DNA of 64,000 nucleotides, taken from positions 682,001-746,000 of the forward strand of contig CAWFPH010000002.1 of assembly GCA_963817615.1 (NCBI GenBank). Reading direction: 5' to 3'. Origin of the DNA: FEN-1219 sp963817615 (lineage in GTDB: Bacteria; Pseudomonadota; Gammaproteobacteria; Steroidobacterales; Rariloculaceae). How positions within the stretch are numbered: the stretch's first letter is position 1; each line of letters begins with the position of its first letter. This document shows, in pieces, positions 43,813 through 51,684 of the stretch. The notes under the pieces were generated by a model that made no database searches, was not told the origin of the DNA, and saw nothing but the letters and a program-made list of their open reading frames with translations. Made by a program: the position numbers and the translations under genes.

Positions 43813-44370
43813 TCAGCGCTGATCGTGGTCGACCTCATGATCGTGATCGTCATGGCCGCCGTGATCATGGTCATGGTGACCGTGATCGTGAGCATGCGGG
43901 CCGTGCGCGTGGCCGTGCTCGAGCTCCTCGGCCGTCGCGTCGCGAACGTCGACGACCTCGATGTCGAACACGAGCGTGCGCCCCGACAGAGGATGGTTCA
44001 AGTCGAGGTCGACGTTGAAGTGGCCCACCTTCACGACCAAAGCATTGCGCGGGCCGTTGCGCGTGTTCACCGCGACCGTCTGACCCGCCACGAGCTTGCC
44101 GCGCGTGGTGAGGTGCTTGAGCGGCACGCGCTGCACGGCCGACGGGTCGCGCAAGCCGTAGGCGAGCTCGGGTGCGACGGTTGCGATGAACTTGTCGCCC
44201 GGCTGCTTGCCGAGCAGCTGCTGCTCGAGGCCCGGGACGATGTTCTGGTGACCGTGCATATAGAGCACGGGCTCTTTCCCTTCCGAGCTTTCGATGAACG
44301 TGCCCTCGGAGTCCGCGAGCTTGTAGTGAAACGTGACGACCTTGTCGGCGTCGATCTTGACTGTGCTCAT
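43813..44370 (-). CDS. slyD: SlyD-like FKBP peptidyl-prolyl isomerase
   Basis: The 185-residue protein starts at the ATG of MSTVKIDADKVVTFHYKL behind GAGGAAG. It is an FKBP-type isomerase with the SlyD insert-in-flap domain: VPGLEQQLLGKQPGDKF, PELAYGLRD, and the FNVDLDLNHPLSGRTLVFD block. The C-terminus is a metal-binding tail of about 30 residues dominated by His and Asp, as in SlyD proteins that deliver nickel. It acts in the cytoplasm as a proline isomerase, chaperone and nickel/zinc store. The preceding gene on this strand ends 84 bp upstream. Confidence 0.92.
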   Translation of the reverse strand: MSTVKIDADKVVTFHYKLADSEGTFIESSEGKEPVLYMHGHQNIVPGLEQQLLGKQPGDKFIATVAPELAYGLRDPSAVQRVPLKHLTTRGKLVAGQTVAVNTRNGPRNALVVKVGHFNVDLDLNHPLSGRTLVFDIEVVDVRDATAEELEHGHAHGPHAHDHGHHDHDHGGHDDHDHEVDHDQR

Positions 44371-44454
44371 CGCTTCCTCGCAACGGCTCGCGGCGTTCGG
44401 ACCGCCACGCATTGTTGCACAGGTGCGCGCCGTCCCGCCTACGCAGGCCGGGCC

Positions 44455-45186
44455 TCAGTCCTCGAGCGAGAACGGCGTGAAGTCGGTGTGGACGTCGTAA
44501 TAGTCTTCGTGCTCGTGGCGCTTGAGCCAACCGATGATGGCGTAGGTGAGCGGCGTCATCACGACTTCCACCATGACCTTGAAGAACCAATTGAACGCGA
44601 TGACGGCGAACAGCGTTTGACCGGTCCAGACGCCGCCGAACGCGACAGGGTAGAACAGCACGCTGTCGACGCCCTGACCGACGAGCGTCGAGCCGATCGT
44701 GCGCGTCCAAAGCCAGCGCCCGCGGGTCGCAACCTTCATCTTCGCCATTACGTACGCATTGACGAAGTCGCCTGCCCAGAATGCGACGATCGACGCCGCG
44801 ACGACGCGCCAAGTGTTGCCGAACACGAGCTCGAGCGCCGGCTGCAGCGAGGCGTTCAGCGGCTCGGTCGGCGTCGGCGGCAGGCCGATCACCACGAGCG
44901 ACATGATGGTCGCGAACAGCATCGCGACGAAGCCGGACCAGATCACCCGCCGCGCGCGCGCATAGCCGTATACCTCGGTCAAGACGTCGCCGAAGATGTA
45001 GCTGATTGGAAAGAAGATGTTGCCCGCACCGAAGACGAGCGCGGTGCCGAGCAGCGGCAACGGGATCTCGCACACCTTGGCCGGCCCGATCAGATTCGAG
45101 CACAGCAGCACCGCTACGAATCCCGCGAGCACGAGGTCGTAGTAATGATAGGCGCGTGCGGGACGCACGGCCGCCGCAACGTTCAT
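44455..45186 (-). CDS. yhhQ: queuosine precursor transporter (YhhQ/DUF165)
   Basis: The 243-residue membrane protein starts at the ATG of MNVAAAVRPARAYHYYD behind GGGAGA. It has six or seven helices with the DUF165 hallmarks NIFFPISYIFGDVLTEVYGYA, VAFWAGDFVNAYVMAKMKV and the C-terminal FNWFFKVMVEVVMTPLTY. YhhQ takes up queuosine precursors (preQ0/preQ1) for tRNA modification. It is divergent from the BON-domain gene, which carries its own sigma-54-like promoter. Confidence 0.9.
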   Translation of the reverse strand: MNVAAAVRPARAYHYYDLVLAGFVAVLLCSNLIGPAKVCEIPLPLLGTALVFGAGNIFFPISYIFGDVLTEVYGYARARRVIWSGFVAMLFATIMSLVVIGLPPTPTEPLNASLQPALELVFGNTWRVVAASIVAFWAGDFVNAYVMAKMKVATRGRWLWTRTIGSTLVGQGVDSVLFYPVAFGGVWTGQTLFAVIAFNWFFKVMVEVVMTPLTYAIIGWLKRHEHEDYYDVHTDFTPFSLED

Positions 45187-45298
45187 CGAGCCATCTCCCG
45201 GTCGAGCGCCGCAGCGGCGCATTGCAAATCTTGTAATCCCCGTGCCGGCGAACCGACCACGGCTTGACCCCCGTCGGTGCCCATCGTCACACGCAATC

Positions 45299-45314
45299 CG
45301 GCACGACGCTTGCA
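45299..45314 (+). promoter_or_regulatory. sigma-54-type (-24/-12) promoter before the BON-domain gene
   Basis: The sequence CGGCAC, five bases, TTGCA matches the RpoN consensus TGGCAC-N5-TTGCA at all but the first base. The key GG and GC dinucleotides are separated by exactly 10 bases. It ends 39 bases before the ATG at 45354, which leaves room for a start site near 45325 and the AAGGAGGAG ribosome-binding site. Confidence 0.6.
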
Positions 45315-45353
45315 AAGCTTATGCACGATCGAGCCACGCACAAGGAGGAGACC

Positions 45354-46040
45354 ATGCGTATCGGCAGATTACAGTTACTGGCCACCGTCTGTTGCACGCT
45401 TGCAGCGGGCGGGGTGTCCGCTCAAATCGACGGCAGCGCGGGAGGAACGCGTTCGGTCGCTCCGCGCGCGCAGGAAGGCCTGCGCGCACCGACGGACGCC
45501 CAGCTCGCGCTCGAGGTGCAGAGCCGGCTCCGCGACGAGATCGGCAACACCGCGCTGAGCGCGGACGTGGTCGACGGCGTCGCCACGTTGCGCGGCAGCG
45601 CGGCCAGTGAGGACCAGCGCGACGCAGCCGGCAAGGTCGCACGCCGCGTGGACGGCGTCACCCGAGTTCGCAACGAGATCGCAGTGGACCCGCAGGCCGC
45701 GCGAGACGCCAACCGCCGCAACGCCGACGAGCGCGCTGCCGGCGATGAGACCGCGGCCGTCGCCTCGAACGAGCACACGAAGCCGACTCGCGGCGGAAGC
45801 TCGGAGGGAGCTTCGAAGCGCGATCGCAAACGCGCGATCGACGACGCAGTCACCGCGAAGATCCGCTCCGAGTCGACGCTGCTCGGCACCGACATCAAGG
45901 TCGACGTCGATAAGGACGGCACCGTGACCCTGACCGGCGAGGTCGGATCGCTCGCCAATCGCGACCTCGCGGGGCGCCTCGCGGCGCAGACCCAGGGCGT
46001 TACGCAGGTCCACAACAAGCTCGACGTACGCGGCGGCTGA
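45354..46040 (+). CDS. two-BON-domain periplasmic protein
   Basis: The 228-residue protein starts at an ATG after AAGGAGGAG. It has a signal peptide cleaved near GVSAQID, then a BON domain (~45-100: LRDEIGNTALSADVVDGVATLRG and VDGVTRVRNEI), a charged linker rich in Arg, Glu and Ser, and a second BON domain (~165-226: STLLGTDIKVDVDKDGTVTLTGEV). BON domains in OsmY-like proteins bind lipid or the envelope and respond to osmotic stress. A near-consensus sigma-54 promoter lies just upstream. Confidence 0.85.
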   Translation: MRIGRLQLLATVCCTLAAGGVSAQIDGSAGGTRSVAPRAQEGLRAPTDAQLALEVQSRLRDEIGNTALSADVVDGVATLRGSAASEDQRDAAGKVARRVDGVTRVRNEIAVDPQAARDANRRNADERAAGDETAAVASNEHTKPTRGGSSEGASKRDRKRAIDDAVTAKIRSESTLLGTDIKVDVDKDGTVTLTGEVGSLANRDLAGRLAAQTQGVTQVHNKLDVRGG

Positions 46041-46122
46041 CGCGGCGAGCCTCGAGCCGCGGGGGGCGCTCGGCGCGCCCCGCCGCGCATCTATGACGCC
46101 GCCCCCCGCGGCGTTACAGTGC

Positions 46123-46136
46123 CCCCCGGAAGGGGG
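46123..46136 (+). promoter_or_regulatory. hairpin that includes the ribosome-binding site of the VOC gene
   Basis: Five C:G pairs (46123-46127 with 46132-46136) close a GGAA loop, a GNRA-type tetraloop. The 3' arm is the GGGGG of the ribosome-binding site (46132-46137), 6 bases before the ATG at 46143. In RNA this would bury the site, so translation of the VOC gene may need the hairpin to open. Confidence 0.45.
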
Positions 46137-46142
46137 ACTCTA

Positions 46143-47177
46143 ATGAAATCAGCGCTCGCGCTCTTCGCGGCGTGCTTGGGCGTCGCGGGGCTTGCCCACG
46201 CACAAACGCCCGCCGCTGCGCCCGGCCTCGTCGTCGGTAACGGCAACTTTTTCAGCCCGGTCGTCGGCGACCTCGACAAGGCCATGCAGTTCTATCACGA
46301 CGGGCTCGGCCTCGAATTTCCCGCCGCGCCGTCCGATGCGGACGCGAATCCGGCCTTGCGCGCAATGTTCGGGCAGCCGGACGCGCACATCCGCTGGATC
46401 GTCGGCCGCGCGTTGCCGATTCCGGGCGGGGTCGAAGTGGTGGAGATCTCGAAGGTCGCTCGACACCCTGCCGAGCGCGCGATCCAGGACCCGGGCGCGT
46501 TTCAGCTGATCGCGGTCGTTCGCGACGTCGACACCGTCCTGGCACGCTTGCGCCGGCTCGGTGCGCCGATCGTCACGCGCGGCGGCGCGCCCGTCGCGGT
46601 ATCGGTCGGCGGCCGCAATGCGCGCATCGTCGTGGTGAAGGATCCCGGCGGACACTACGTCGAGCTCGTGCAGCCGGAGCCCCTTCCGGAAACCCAAGCG
46701 CCCGCAACGGCCGACGTGATCGGCGTGCGCGTGCGACTGACGGTCGACGATGTCGATCGAGCGCTGCGTTTGTACCGAGAGGCGCTTGGACTCGAGCTTC
46801 AGAACCAGCCCGAATGGAGCGACAACGCGGCGCTGCGCAAGGCGTTCGGTCTGTCCGGCGGCGAGTATCGCGTCGCGAATCTGGCGGTGCCCGGCTCTGG
46901 GCTCGTGCTCGAGCTGCTCGACTTCAAGGGCGTCGAGCGCCGAACGCTCCACGCCGGCATTCAGGATCCGGGATCCGCGCGCATCCAGCTGCGCGTGCGC
47001 GACATCGATGCCGCGATCGCGGCGCTCGTGCGCGCGGGCGGCGCGGTCGTATCGACGGGCGGCAAGACCGTCGATCTGCCTGCGGGACCCGGCAATCCGA
47101 TCAAGGTCGCGGTCGTGCGTGATCCCGACAATTTGTTTCTCGTGCTGATCGAGGCGCCGCCGCCCGCCGCGCATTAG
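46143..47177 (+). CDS. secreted protein with two VOC (glyoxalase-fold) domains
   Basis: The 344-residue protein has a clear signal peptide (MKSALALFAACLGVAGLAHA) and two tandem vicinal-oxygen-chelate domains (~30-180 and ~190-335). Typical repeats are VGDLDKAMQFYHDGLGLEF and VDDVDRALRLYREALGLEL. Each has the glycine-rich turn and the closing VVKDPGGHYVELVQ / VVRDPDNLFLVLIE strand. VOC proteins are usually cytoplasmic, so an exported one is unusual. The start is the ATG behind a GGGGGA site held in a hairpin. The substrate is unknown; the MFS and gallate dioxygenase genes that follow hint at aromatic metabolism. Confidence 0.8.
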   Translation: MKSALALFAACLGVAGLAHAQTPAAAPGLVVGNGNFFSPVVGDLDKAMQFYHDGLGLEFPAAPSDADANPALRAMFGQPDAHIRWIVGRALPIPGGVEVVEISKVARHPAERAIQDPGAFQLIAVVRDVDTVLARLRRLGAPIVTRGGAPVAVSVGGRNARIVVVKDPGGHYVELVQPEPLPETQAPATADVIGVRVRLTVDDVDRALRLYREALGLELQNQPEWSDNAALRKAFGLSGGEYRVANLAVPGSGLVLELLDFKGVERRTLHAGIQDPGSARIQLRVRDIDAAIAALVRAGGAVVSTGGKTVDLPAGPGNPIKVAVVRDPDNLFLVLIEAPPPAAH

Positions 47178-47247
47178 CCGCGCGGTTGCTGCGGCCGCGG
47201 ACCGCAAGGGACAATGCCCCCTCGATCGGCCGGGGGGATACCGCGTC

Positions 47248-48573
47248 GTGATCAGCACTCCGCAAACCGCGGCGGACCGCGCCGCGGCCGAGATCGGCCG
47301 CACTGCGCTCGCGAAGGTCGGCAGGCGGCTGCTGCCGTTTCTGCTGTTGCTGTACGTCGTCGCGTGGCTCGACCGCGTGAACATCGGCTTCGCGGCGCTG
47401 CAGATGAATCATGCGCTCGGCTTCAGCGACAGCGTGTACGGCTTCGGTGCGGGCGTGTTTTTCCTCGGCTATGCGCTGTTCGAGGTACCGAGCGGCCTCG
47501 TGCTCGCACGCGTCGGGGCCCGGCGCTGGATCGCGCGCATCATGGTCACCTGGGGCTTGCTGTCGATCGCGATGCTGTTCGTGCGCGGGCCGCTCAGCTT
47601 CTACACGCTACGGTTCTTGCTCGGCGTCGCGGAGGCGGGGTTCCTCCCCGGCATCATCTATTACCTCGGGCTCTGGTACCCGGCCGCGGCCCGCGCGCGC
47701 GCCGTGTCCTGGTTCATGGTCGCGATTCCACTATCGACCGTGATCGGCGGCCCGGTGGCAGGCCTTTTGCTCGGTCTCGACGGTTGGCATGGGCTCGGCG
47801 GCTGGCAATGGGTGTTCTTGCTCGAGGGCTTGCCCGCCGTGCTGCTCGGCTTCGTAGTGCTCAAGTATCTGACCGACAGCCCGGAGGATGCTCGCTGGCT
47901 CACGGCCGCGGAGCGCTCGTGGCTGGCCACGCGGTTGCGCTCGGAGCAGCGTGCCGCCGAGCAGCGCCACGGCGGCGGCCTTCGCGCCGCGCTGCTGCAC
48001 CCGACCGTATGGCAGCTCGGTTGGATCGCCTTCGCATGCCAAACCGGAAGCTATGGACTGAATCTCTGGATTCCGCAGATCGTGAAAAGCTTGGGCGGAC
48101 TCTCGAACCTCGAGATCGGTTTCGTCTCGGCGATCCCGTATGCCGCGGCATCGATCGGCATGATTTTGATCGGCGCAAGCTCCGACCGCAGCGGTGAGCG
48201 TTTGCTGCATATCGCCGTGCCGAGCGTGATCGCCGCGATCGGCTTCAGCGCGAGCGCGTACCTGTCGTCGCCCGTGCCGAGCCTGATTGCGCTGTCGATC
48301 GCCGCGGTCGGCGATCTCGGCACACGCGGGCCGTTCTGGGAGCTGCCGACCCGCTTCCTGGCTGGCAGCGCGGCGGCCGGCAGCATCGCGCTGATCAACT
48401 CGCTCGGATCGCTCGGCGGCTTCGTGGGGCCGTACGCGGTCGGCATCATCCGCGCAACCACCGGCAGCTTCGCGGGCGGCCTGATCTTCCTCGGCGTGCT
48501 GCTCGTCGGCGCGGCCGGGATGGCGCTGTGGCTGCGCAACGCGCGCCTGCTCGTGGCCGCCGAATCGCACTAA
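47248..48573 (+). CDS. MFS transporter, anion:cation symporter type
   Basis: The 441-residue protein has 12 helices and starts at GTG after a G-rich stretch. The N-terminal VVAWLDRVNIGFAALQM with the following ALGFSDSVYGFGAGVFFLGY (split) and VPSGLVLARVGARRWIARIM is the signature of the ACS (anion:cation symporter) subfamily, which imports organic acids such as phthalates, hydroxybenzoates, gallate and sugar acids. The central loop is short. It is convergent with gallate dioxygenase, so import of gallate or a related aromatic acid is a reasonable inference, not shown. Confidence 0.85.
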   Translation: MISTPQTAADRAAAEIGRTALAKVGRRLLPFLLLLYVVAWLDRVNIGFAALQMNHALGFSDSVYGFGAGVFFLGYALFEVPSGLVLARVGARRWIARIMVTWGLLSIAMLFVRGPLSFYTLRFLLGVAEAGFLPGIIYYLGLWYPAAARARAVSWFMVAIPLSTVIGGPVAGLLLGLDGWHGLGGWQWVFLLEGLPAVLLGFVVLKYLTDSPEDARWLTAAERSWLATRLRSEQRAAEQRHGGGLRAALLHPTVWQLGWIAFACQTGSYGLNLWIPQIVKSLGGLSNLEIGFVSAIPYAAASIGMILIGASSDRSGERLLHIAVPSVIAAIGFSASAYLSSPVPSLIALSIAAVGDLGTRGPFWELPTRFLAGSAAAGSIALINSLGSLGGFVGPYAVGIIRATTGSFAGGLIFLGVLLVGAAGMALWLRNARLLVAAESH

Positions 48574-48617
48574 GGCGACGATTCGGTGATGCGCACGCGG
48601 CATCCGCCGGTGCGCAG

Positions 48618-48639
48618 CCGCCGGCCGGCCGGCCGGCGG
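48618..48639. terminator. 22-bp GC palindrome between convergent genes
   Basis: CCGCCGGCCGG and its reverse complement form a perfect 22-bp inverted repeat between the stops of the MFS transporter (48573) and gallate dioxygenase (48651). It can form a strong hairpin on either strand and would suit a bidirectional terminator. There is no T-run on either side, so the terminator role is tentative. Confidence 0.4.
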
Positions 48640-48650
48640 GGAGTCCTCCG

Positions 48651-49946
48651 TCAGCTGGAGGCGGGAGGCGTGTCCCAGTCCTTCTTGCCCTCGTCCTTGC
48701 CCGCGACCGAGTACAGCACCTGCGCGTTGCGCGTTTTCTGAAAGTCGGCGAGCGACTGCCCGCGCATCCCCGCGTAGATGTGCAGGTTGGTCGTGCCGAT
48801 CACCGCACCGAGCTTCTCGAGCATGAAGAAGATCACTCCGTAGCGGATCAGCGCGCGCCAATCGCGGCGGCGCACCATGTCCCGCTCGTCCTCCGTGAGC
48901 CCGTACTCCTCGAACAGCGGCTCCGGATCTTCGAGAAAGCGCTTGCGATGCTCGGGCTCGATCAGCCGATGCAGGAAGTCGTTCAGGCGAAATGCTTTCA
49001 CGCTGCGGTCGAGCGTGAACGGGTAGGAGCCCTCGAGCCGCTCGATGCCCGCAAGCTCGTGCCCGACGCGCTCACGATACGCCTCGACCGTTTCGCTCGG
49101 CGGGTCCGCCGAGTCGTTCTCCAGGATCATCGTCGCAATCGGAGTCATCGAAGGCAGATAGTAGGTTTGGTGCAGCTTCTTGACATGCTGCGACAGCGCG
49201 CCCCGCATGATCAGCCACATCACGACCTCGGCGCCCTCGACCCCGCCCCGCGCCGCGTACTCGGCGATCGTGATTTCCGTGAGCTGCTCCGGGTCGTTCA
49301 CGAGCAGGTCCATGAACTCGTGGTCCCAAGGCGTGTTGTTGAAGCCCGCGCGCTCGCCGTTCACCTGATGCGACAACCCGCCGGTGCCGACGATCGCGAC
49401 CTTGAGGTCCTCGGGATAACTCTCGATCGCCTTGCGCAGCGATTGACCGAGCTTGTAGCAACGGCGCGCCGATGGAATCGGGAACTCGAGCACACCGCAT
49501 TGCAGCGGCACGATCGCGCCGGGCCAGGTCGGCTCGTGGGGCCAGAGCAGCGACAGCGGCGAGAAAGCACCGTGATCCAGCCCTTTGCCTTGAAAGAACG
49601 AGAGGTCGAACTCGTCGGCCACGAGGCCGGTCGCGATGTGCTGCGCGAGCTTCGGGTGACCTTTGATTGCCGGTAGCGCGCGCGGCCCGCCGCCCTCGTC
49701 TGCGACCGGATATTCGGCGCCGACGCCGAGCGCGAAGTGCGAGTAGTGGTCGAAGAAGAACGAGGTGCCGTGATCGTTGTAGATCAAGAACAGCACGTCG
49801 GGCTTCTTGACCTCGAGCCACTGCTGCACCGGCTTGTAGCCCTCGAAGATCGGCGCCCAAACCGGGTCCCTCTGCTTGCCCGTATCCAGTGCGAAGCCGA
49901 TGGTCGGGGTGTGCGAGGTGGCGATGCCGCCGACTATTTTGGCCAC
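48651..49946 (-). CDS. galA: gallate dioxygenase (LigAB-type extradiol enzyme)
   Basis: The 431-residue protein starts at GTG with an AGGAGA site 8 bases before it. It has the fused layout of gallate dioxygenases (GalA/DesB): a LigB-like catalytic domain (1-~285) with iron ligands His12 (GIATSHTPTIG) and His59 (YNDHGT), plus a conserved Glu in GGVEGAEVVMWLIMRGAL, followed by a LigA-like C-terminal domain (~310-420, RYGVIFFMLEKLGAV and IYAGMRGQSL). It opens the ring of gallate to oxalomesaconate, using Fe(II) and O2 in the cytoplasm. Protocatechuate 4,5-dioxygenases are related but are usually two genes. No downstream gal/lig pathway genes are adjacent. Confidence 0.87.
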   Translation of the reverse strand: MAKIVGGIATSHTPTIGFALDTGKQRDPVWAPIFEGYKPVQQWLEVKKPDVLFLIYNDHGTSFFFDHYSHFALGVGAEYPVADEGGGPRALPAIKGHPKLAQHIATGLVADEFDLSFFQGKGLDHGAFSPLSLLWPHEPTWPGAIVPLQCGVLEFPIPSARRCYKLGQSLRKAIESYPEDLKVAIVGTGGLSHQVNGERAGFNNTPWDHEFMDLLVNDPEQLTEITIAEYAARGGVEGAEVVMWLIMRGALSQHVKKLHQTYYLPSMTPIATMILENDSADPPSETVEAYRERVGHELAGIERLEGSYPFTLDRSVKAFRLNDFLHRLIEPEHRKRFLEDPEPLFEEYGLTEDERDMVRRRDWRALIRYGVIFFMLEKLGAVIGTTNLHIYAGMRGQSLADFQKTRNAQVLYSVAGKDEGKKDWDTPPASS

Positions 49947-49975
49947 TTGAGCTCTCCTGCTCTACCAAAAGACGG

Positions 49976-49981
49976 ATTGTA
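49976..49981 (-). promoter_or_regulatory. -10-like box (TACAAT) upstream of gallate dioxygenase
   Basis: Read on the minus strand, TACAAT lies 30 bases before the GTG start, giving a short 5' leader with the AGGAGA ribosome-binding site. No clear -35 was found 17 bases upstream, so an activator may be needed. The rest of the 49947-50232 gap shows only a 12-bp palindrome (50114-50125). Confidence 0.35.
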
Positions 49982-50232
49982 GTATGGCGGGCCGAGCCAT
50001 GCGGTCGGCCGCCGCGAGTACATGCATCGCCAGCCGGTCGGCTCGAACGCAATCGACAGCACCACCTTTAGCCGGACACGCCGAGGGCCGCCCCCTGCGT
50101 CGCTGCGCGCGGGGTCCCGCGGGACTCGAGAGCGCTGCGTTCGCCTATCTGCAGCGTCGCAGCGCGCTACGCCGCGAAGCTTTTCCGTAGGCCGACGCAG
50201 CGCGTGGTCGTTCCGGCGACCGAGGTCGGGCT

Positions 50233-50373
50233 CTAGCGCGTATGCGGCGGTCGCCGGTCGCGCTCTTCCTGCGGATCGGGATCGTGCAGCGGCGGCAGCT
50301 CCGGCACGTGCTCGGGCGTTTGCGGCGGCACCTCGAGCGGCGTCTGCTGCGGCGGATTGGGTGTTTCGGTCAT
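50233..50373 (-). CDS. 46-residue proline-rich protein, unknown
   Basis: This frame of 46 codons plus stop begins at an ATG preceded by AGGAGCCCCA, a good ribosome-binding site at 5-base spacing. It begins MTETPNPPQQTPLEVPPQ and ends in a charged REERDRRPPHTR-like tail (EERDRRPPHTR). Fifteen of 46 residues are proline, with many Glu/Gln and no hydrophobic segment, so it is probably disordered and soluble. It sits 43 bases downstream of the YihY gene on the same strand and may be cotranscribed. I recognise no family. Base composition and codon use match neighbouring real genes. Confidence 0.55.
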   Translation of the reverse strand: MTETPNPPQQTPLEVPPQTPEHVPELPPLHDPDPQEERDRRPPHTR

Positions 50374-50416
50374 TGGGGCTCCTTTGTGATTTTCCGGTAG
50401 GCGCGGCCGATCCGCG

Positions 50417-51292
50417 CTACGCGCTCGACGGTTTCGCGTGCTCGCTGGGCACCACCAGCGAGCCGCGCTGGTCCGCGACGGCTTGGGTGATCTCTGCGCC
50501 GAACAGCAGAATCAGCGCGGCGTAGTACACCCAGATCATGAACACGACGACCGAGCCGGCCGCACCGAACGACGACGCGACGGTCGTTTGGCCGAGGTAC
50601 AGCCCTATCACGTGCTTGCCGACGACGAACAGCACCGCCGTGATCAACGCGCCGAGCCAGGTGTCGCGCCATTCGATCTCCGCGTCCGGCAGGTACTTGA
50701 ACATCAGGGCGATCAGCGCAGTCGACAAAGTGAGCGAAACGACGATGTCGAGCGACGTCCAGAACACCGCCGCAGCCGCGAGCCGCTCATCGAGATACGC
50801 ATGCACGGTCGCGAGCACTGCGCTCACGACGAGCGATACCATCAGCAAGAAACCCAGCGTGAGGACGAGCGCGAACGACATCAGCCGCTGCTTGACGAAG
50901 CTCACGATCGCGTTGCCGGGCGCAGCCTCGACGCGCCAGACCCGATTGAGCGCATGCTGCAGCTCCGCGAACACGGTCGTCGCACCGACGATCATGAGCA
51001 CCGCGCCGAGGAGCAGCGACCAGCGACTCGTTTCCTGATTGTCCGTATGCGAGATCACGGTCTGCGTCAGCGCCGCGCCCTCGGGGCCGGTGAGGTGGCG
51101 CATCTGGTCTACGAGCTGCATGTGCACCCGGCCGTCTGCGAAGAACGCGCCGGCGACTGCGACGACGATCAAAATCAGGGGCGCCATCGACAGCAGTGAG
51201 TAGTAAGACAACGCCGCGGCGAGTTGGAACGCCTCGTCGTCGTAGAACCGCCGTATCGATTGGAATAGAACTGCGCGCGCCATTCGCACCAT
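50417..51292 (-). CDS. YihY/BrkB-family membrane protein
   Basis: The 291-residue protein has six transmembrane helices and the YihY signatures QLAAALSYYSLLSMAPLILI in helix 1, LQHALNRVWRVE, and the C-terminal GAAGSVVVFMIWVYYAALILL with FGAEIT. Once called ribonuclease BN by mistake, the family is of unknown function in the inner membrane. Starts at 51292 (MVRMARAV) and 51283 (MARAVLF) are about equally good; the TTG further upstream is less likely. Confidence 0.87.
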   Translation of the reverse strand: MVRMARAVLFQSIRRFYDDEAFQLAAALSYYSLLSMAPLILIVVAVAGAFFADGRVHMQLVDQMRHLTGPEGAALTQTVISHTDNQETSRWSLLLGAVLMIVGATTVFAELQHALNRVWRVEAAPGNAIVSFVKQRLMSFALVLTLGFLLMVSLVVSAVLATVHAYLDERLAAAAVFWTSLDIVVSLTLSTALIALMFKYLPDAEIEWRDTWLGALITAVLFVVGKHVIGLYLGQTTVASSFGAAGSVVVFMIWVYYAALILLFGAEITQAVADQRGSLVVPSEHAKPSSA

Positions 51293-51438
51293 ACGTTGGA
51301 GCAGCAGCAAGGACCGTGCCAGCCGCTATGGCCCGGTAGTAGACGTCCGAATGCGCGGGCGGCCGACTCTTTGCGCACGCGTTTCCCAACTTTGCGATGC
51401 CGCGCGCGGACGGGGCCCGCCGCGCGGCTGAACCGCCG

Positions 51439-51454
51439 TGGCACACGGCTTGCA
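51439..51454 (+). promoter_or_regulatory. sigma-54-type (-24/-12) promoter, perfect consensus
   Basis: TGGCAC, five bases (ACGGC), TTGCA matches the RpoN promoter consensus at every conserved position, with GG and GC exactly 10 bases apart. A start site near 51464 would give a 22-base leader to the ATG at 51486. It lies in the gap between divergent yihY and the small gene at 51486, pointing at the latter and the DUF748 gene. Confidence 0.65.
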
Positions 51455-51485
51455 TTGTCATCGCCCAGCAACGAAGAGGCGAACC

Positions 51486-51674
51486 ATGCACACATCCGAT
51501 GAGCAGCTCTGCTTACTGACGAACAGCCCGGGGAGCGCGATCCGGTGGCGTCTGAAAGACTACGAACAAATTCTCCGCGCCGAGATCGATCTGTTGATCG
51601 CGCTCGACGGTCGTCAGGCGCACCCTCTCCGAGGCAGCCAGCGCTCCGCCGGCGAGGCCGGCGCCCCGCGCTGA
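51486..51674 (+). CDS. 62-residue protein, unknown, behind a sigma-54 promoter
   Basis: The 62-residue frame begins MHTSDEQLCLLTNSPGSA after a GAAGAGGCG ribosome-binding stretch. It contains an amphipathic helix (RLKDYEQILRAEIDLLIALD) and a basic, Gly/Arg-rich tail. No family is recognised. The perfect sigma-54 consensus 32 bases upstream and the DUF748 gene 10 bases downstream make it likely to be a real first gene of a small operon. There is no signal peptide. Confidence 0.55.
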   Translation: MHTSDEQLCLLTNSPGSAIRWRLKDYEQILRAEIDLLIALDGRQAHPLRGSQRSAGEAGAPR

Positions 51675-51684
51675 ACGGCGCGCG

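Noticed and set aside
50114..50125. 12-bp perfect palindrome GTCCCGCGGGAC
   Set aside because: In DNA this GC-rich a palindrome of this size is not surprising, and it is not placed over a promoter; noted only as a possible operator.
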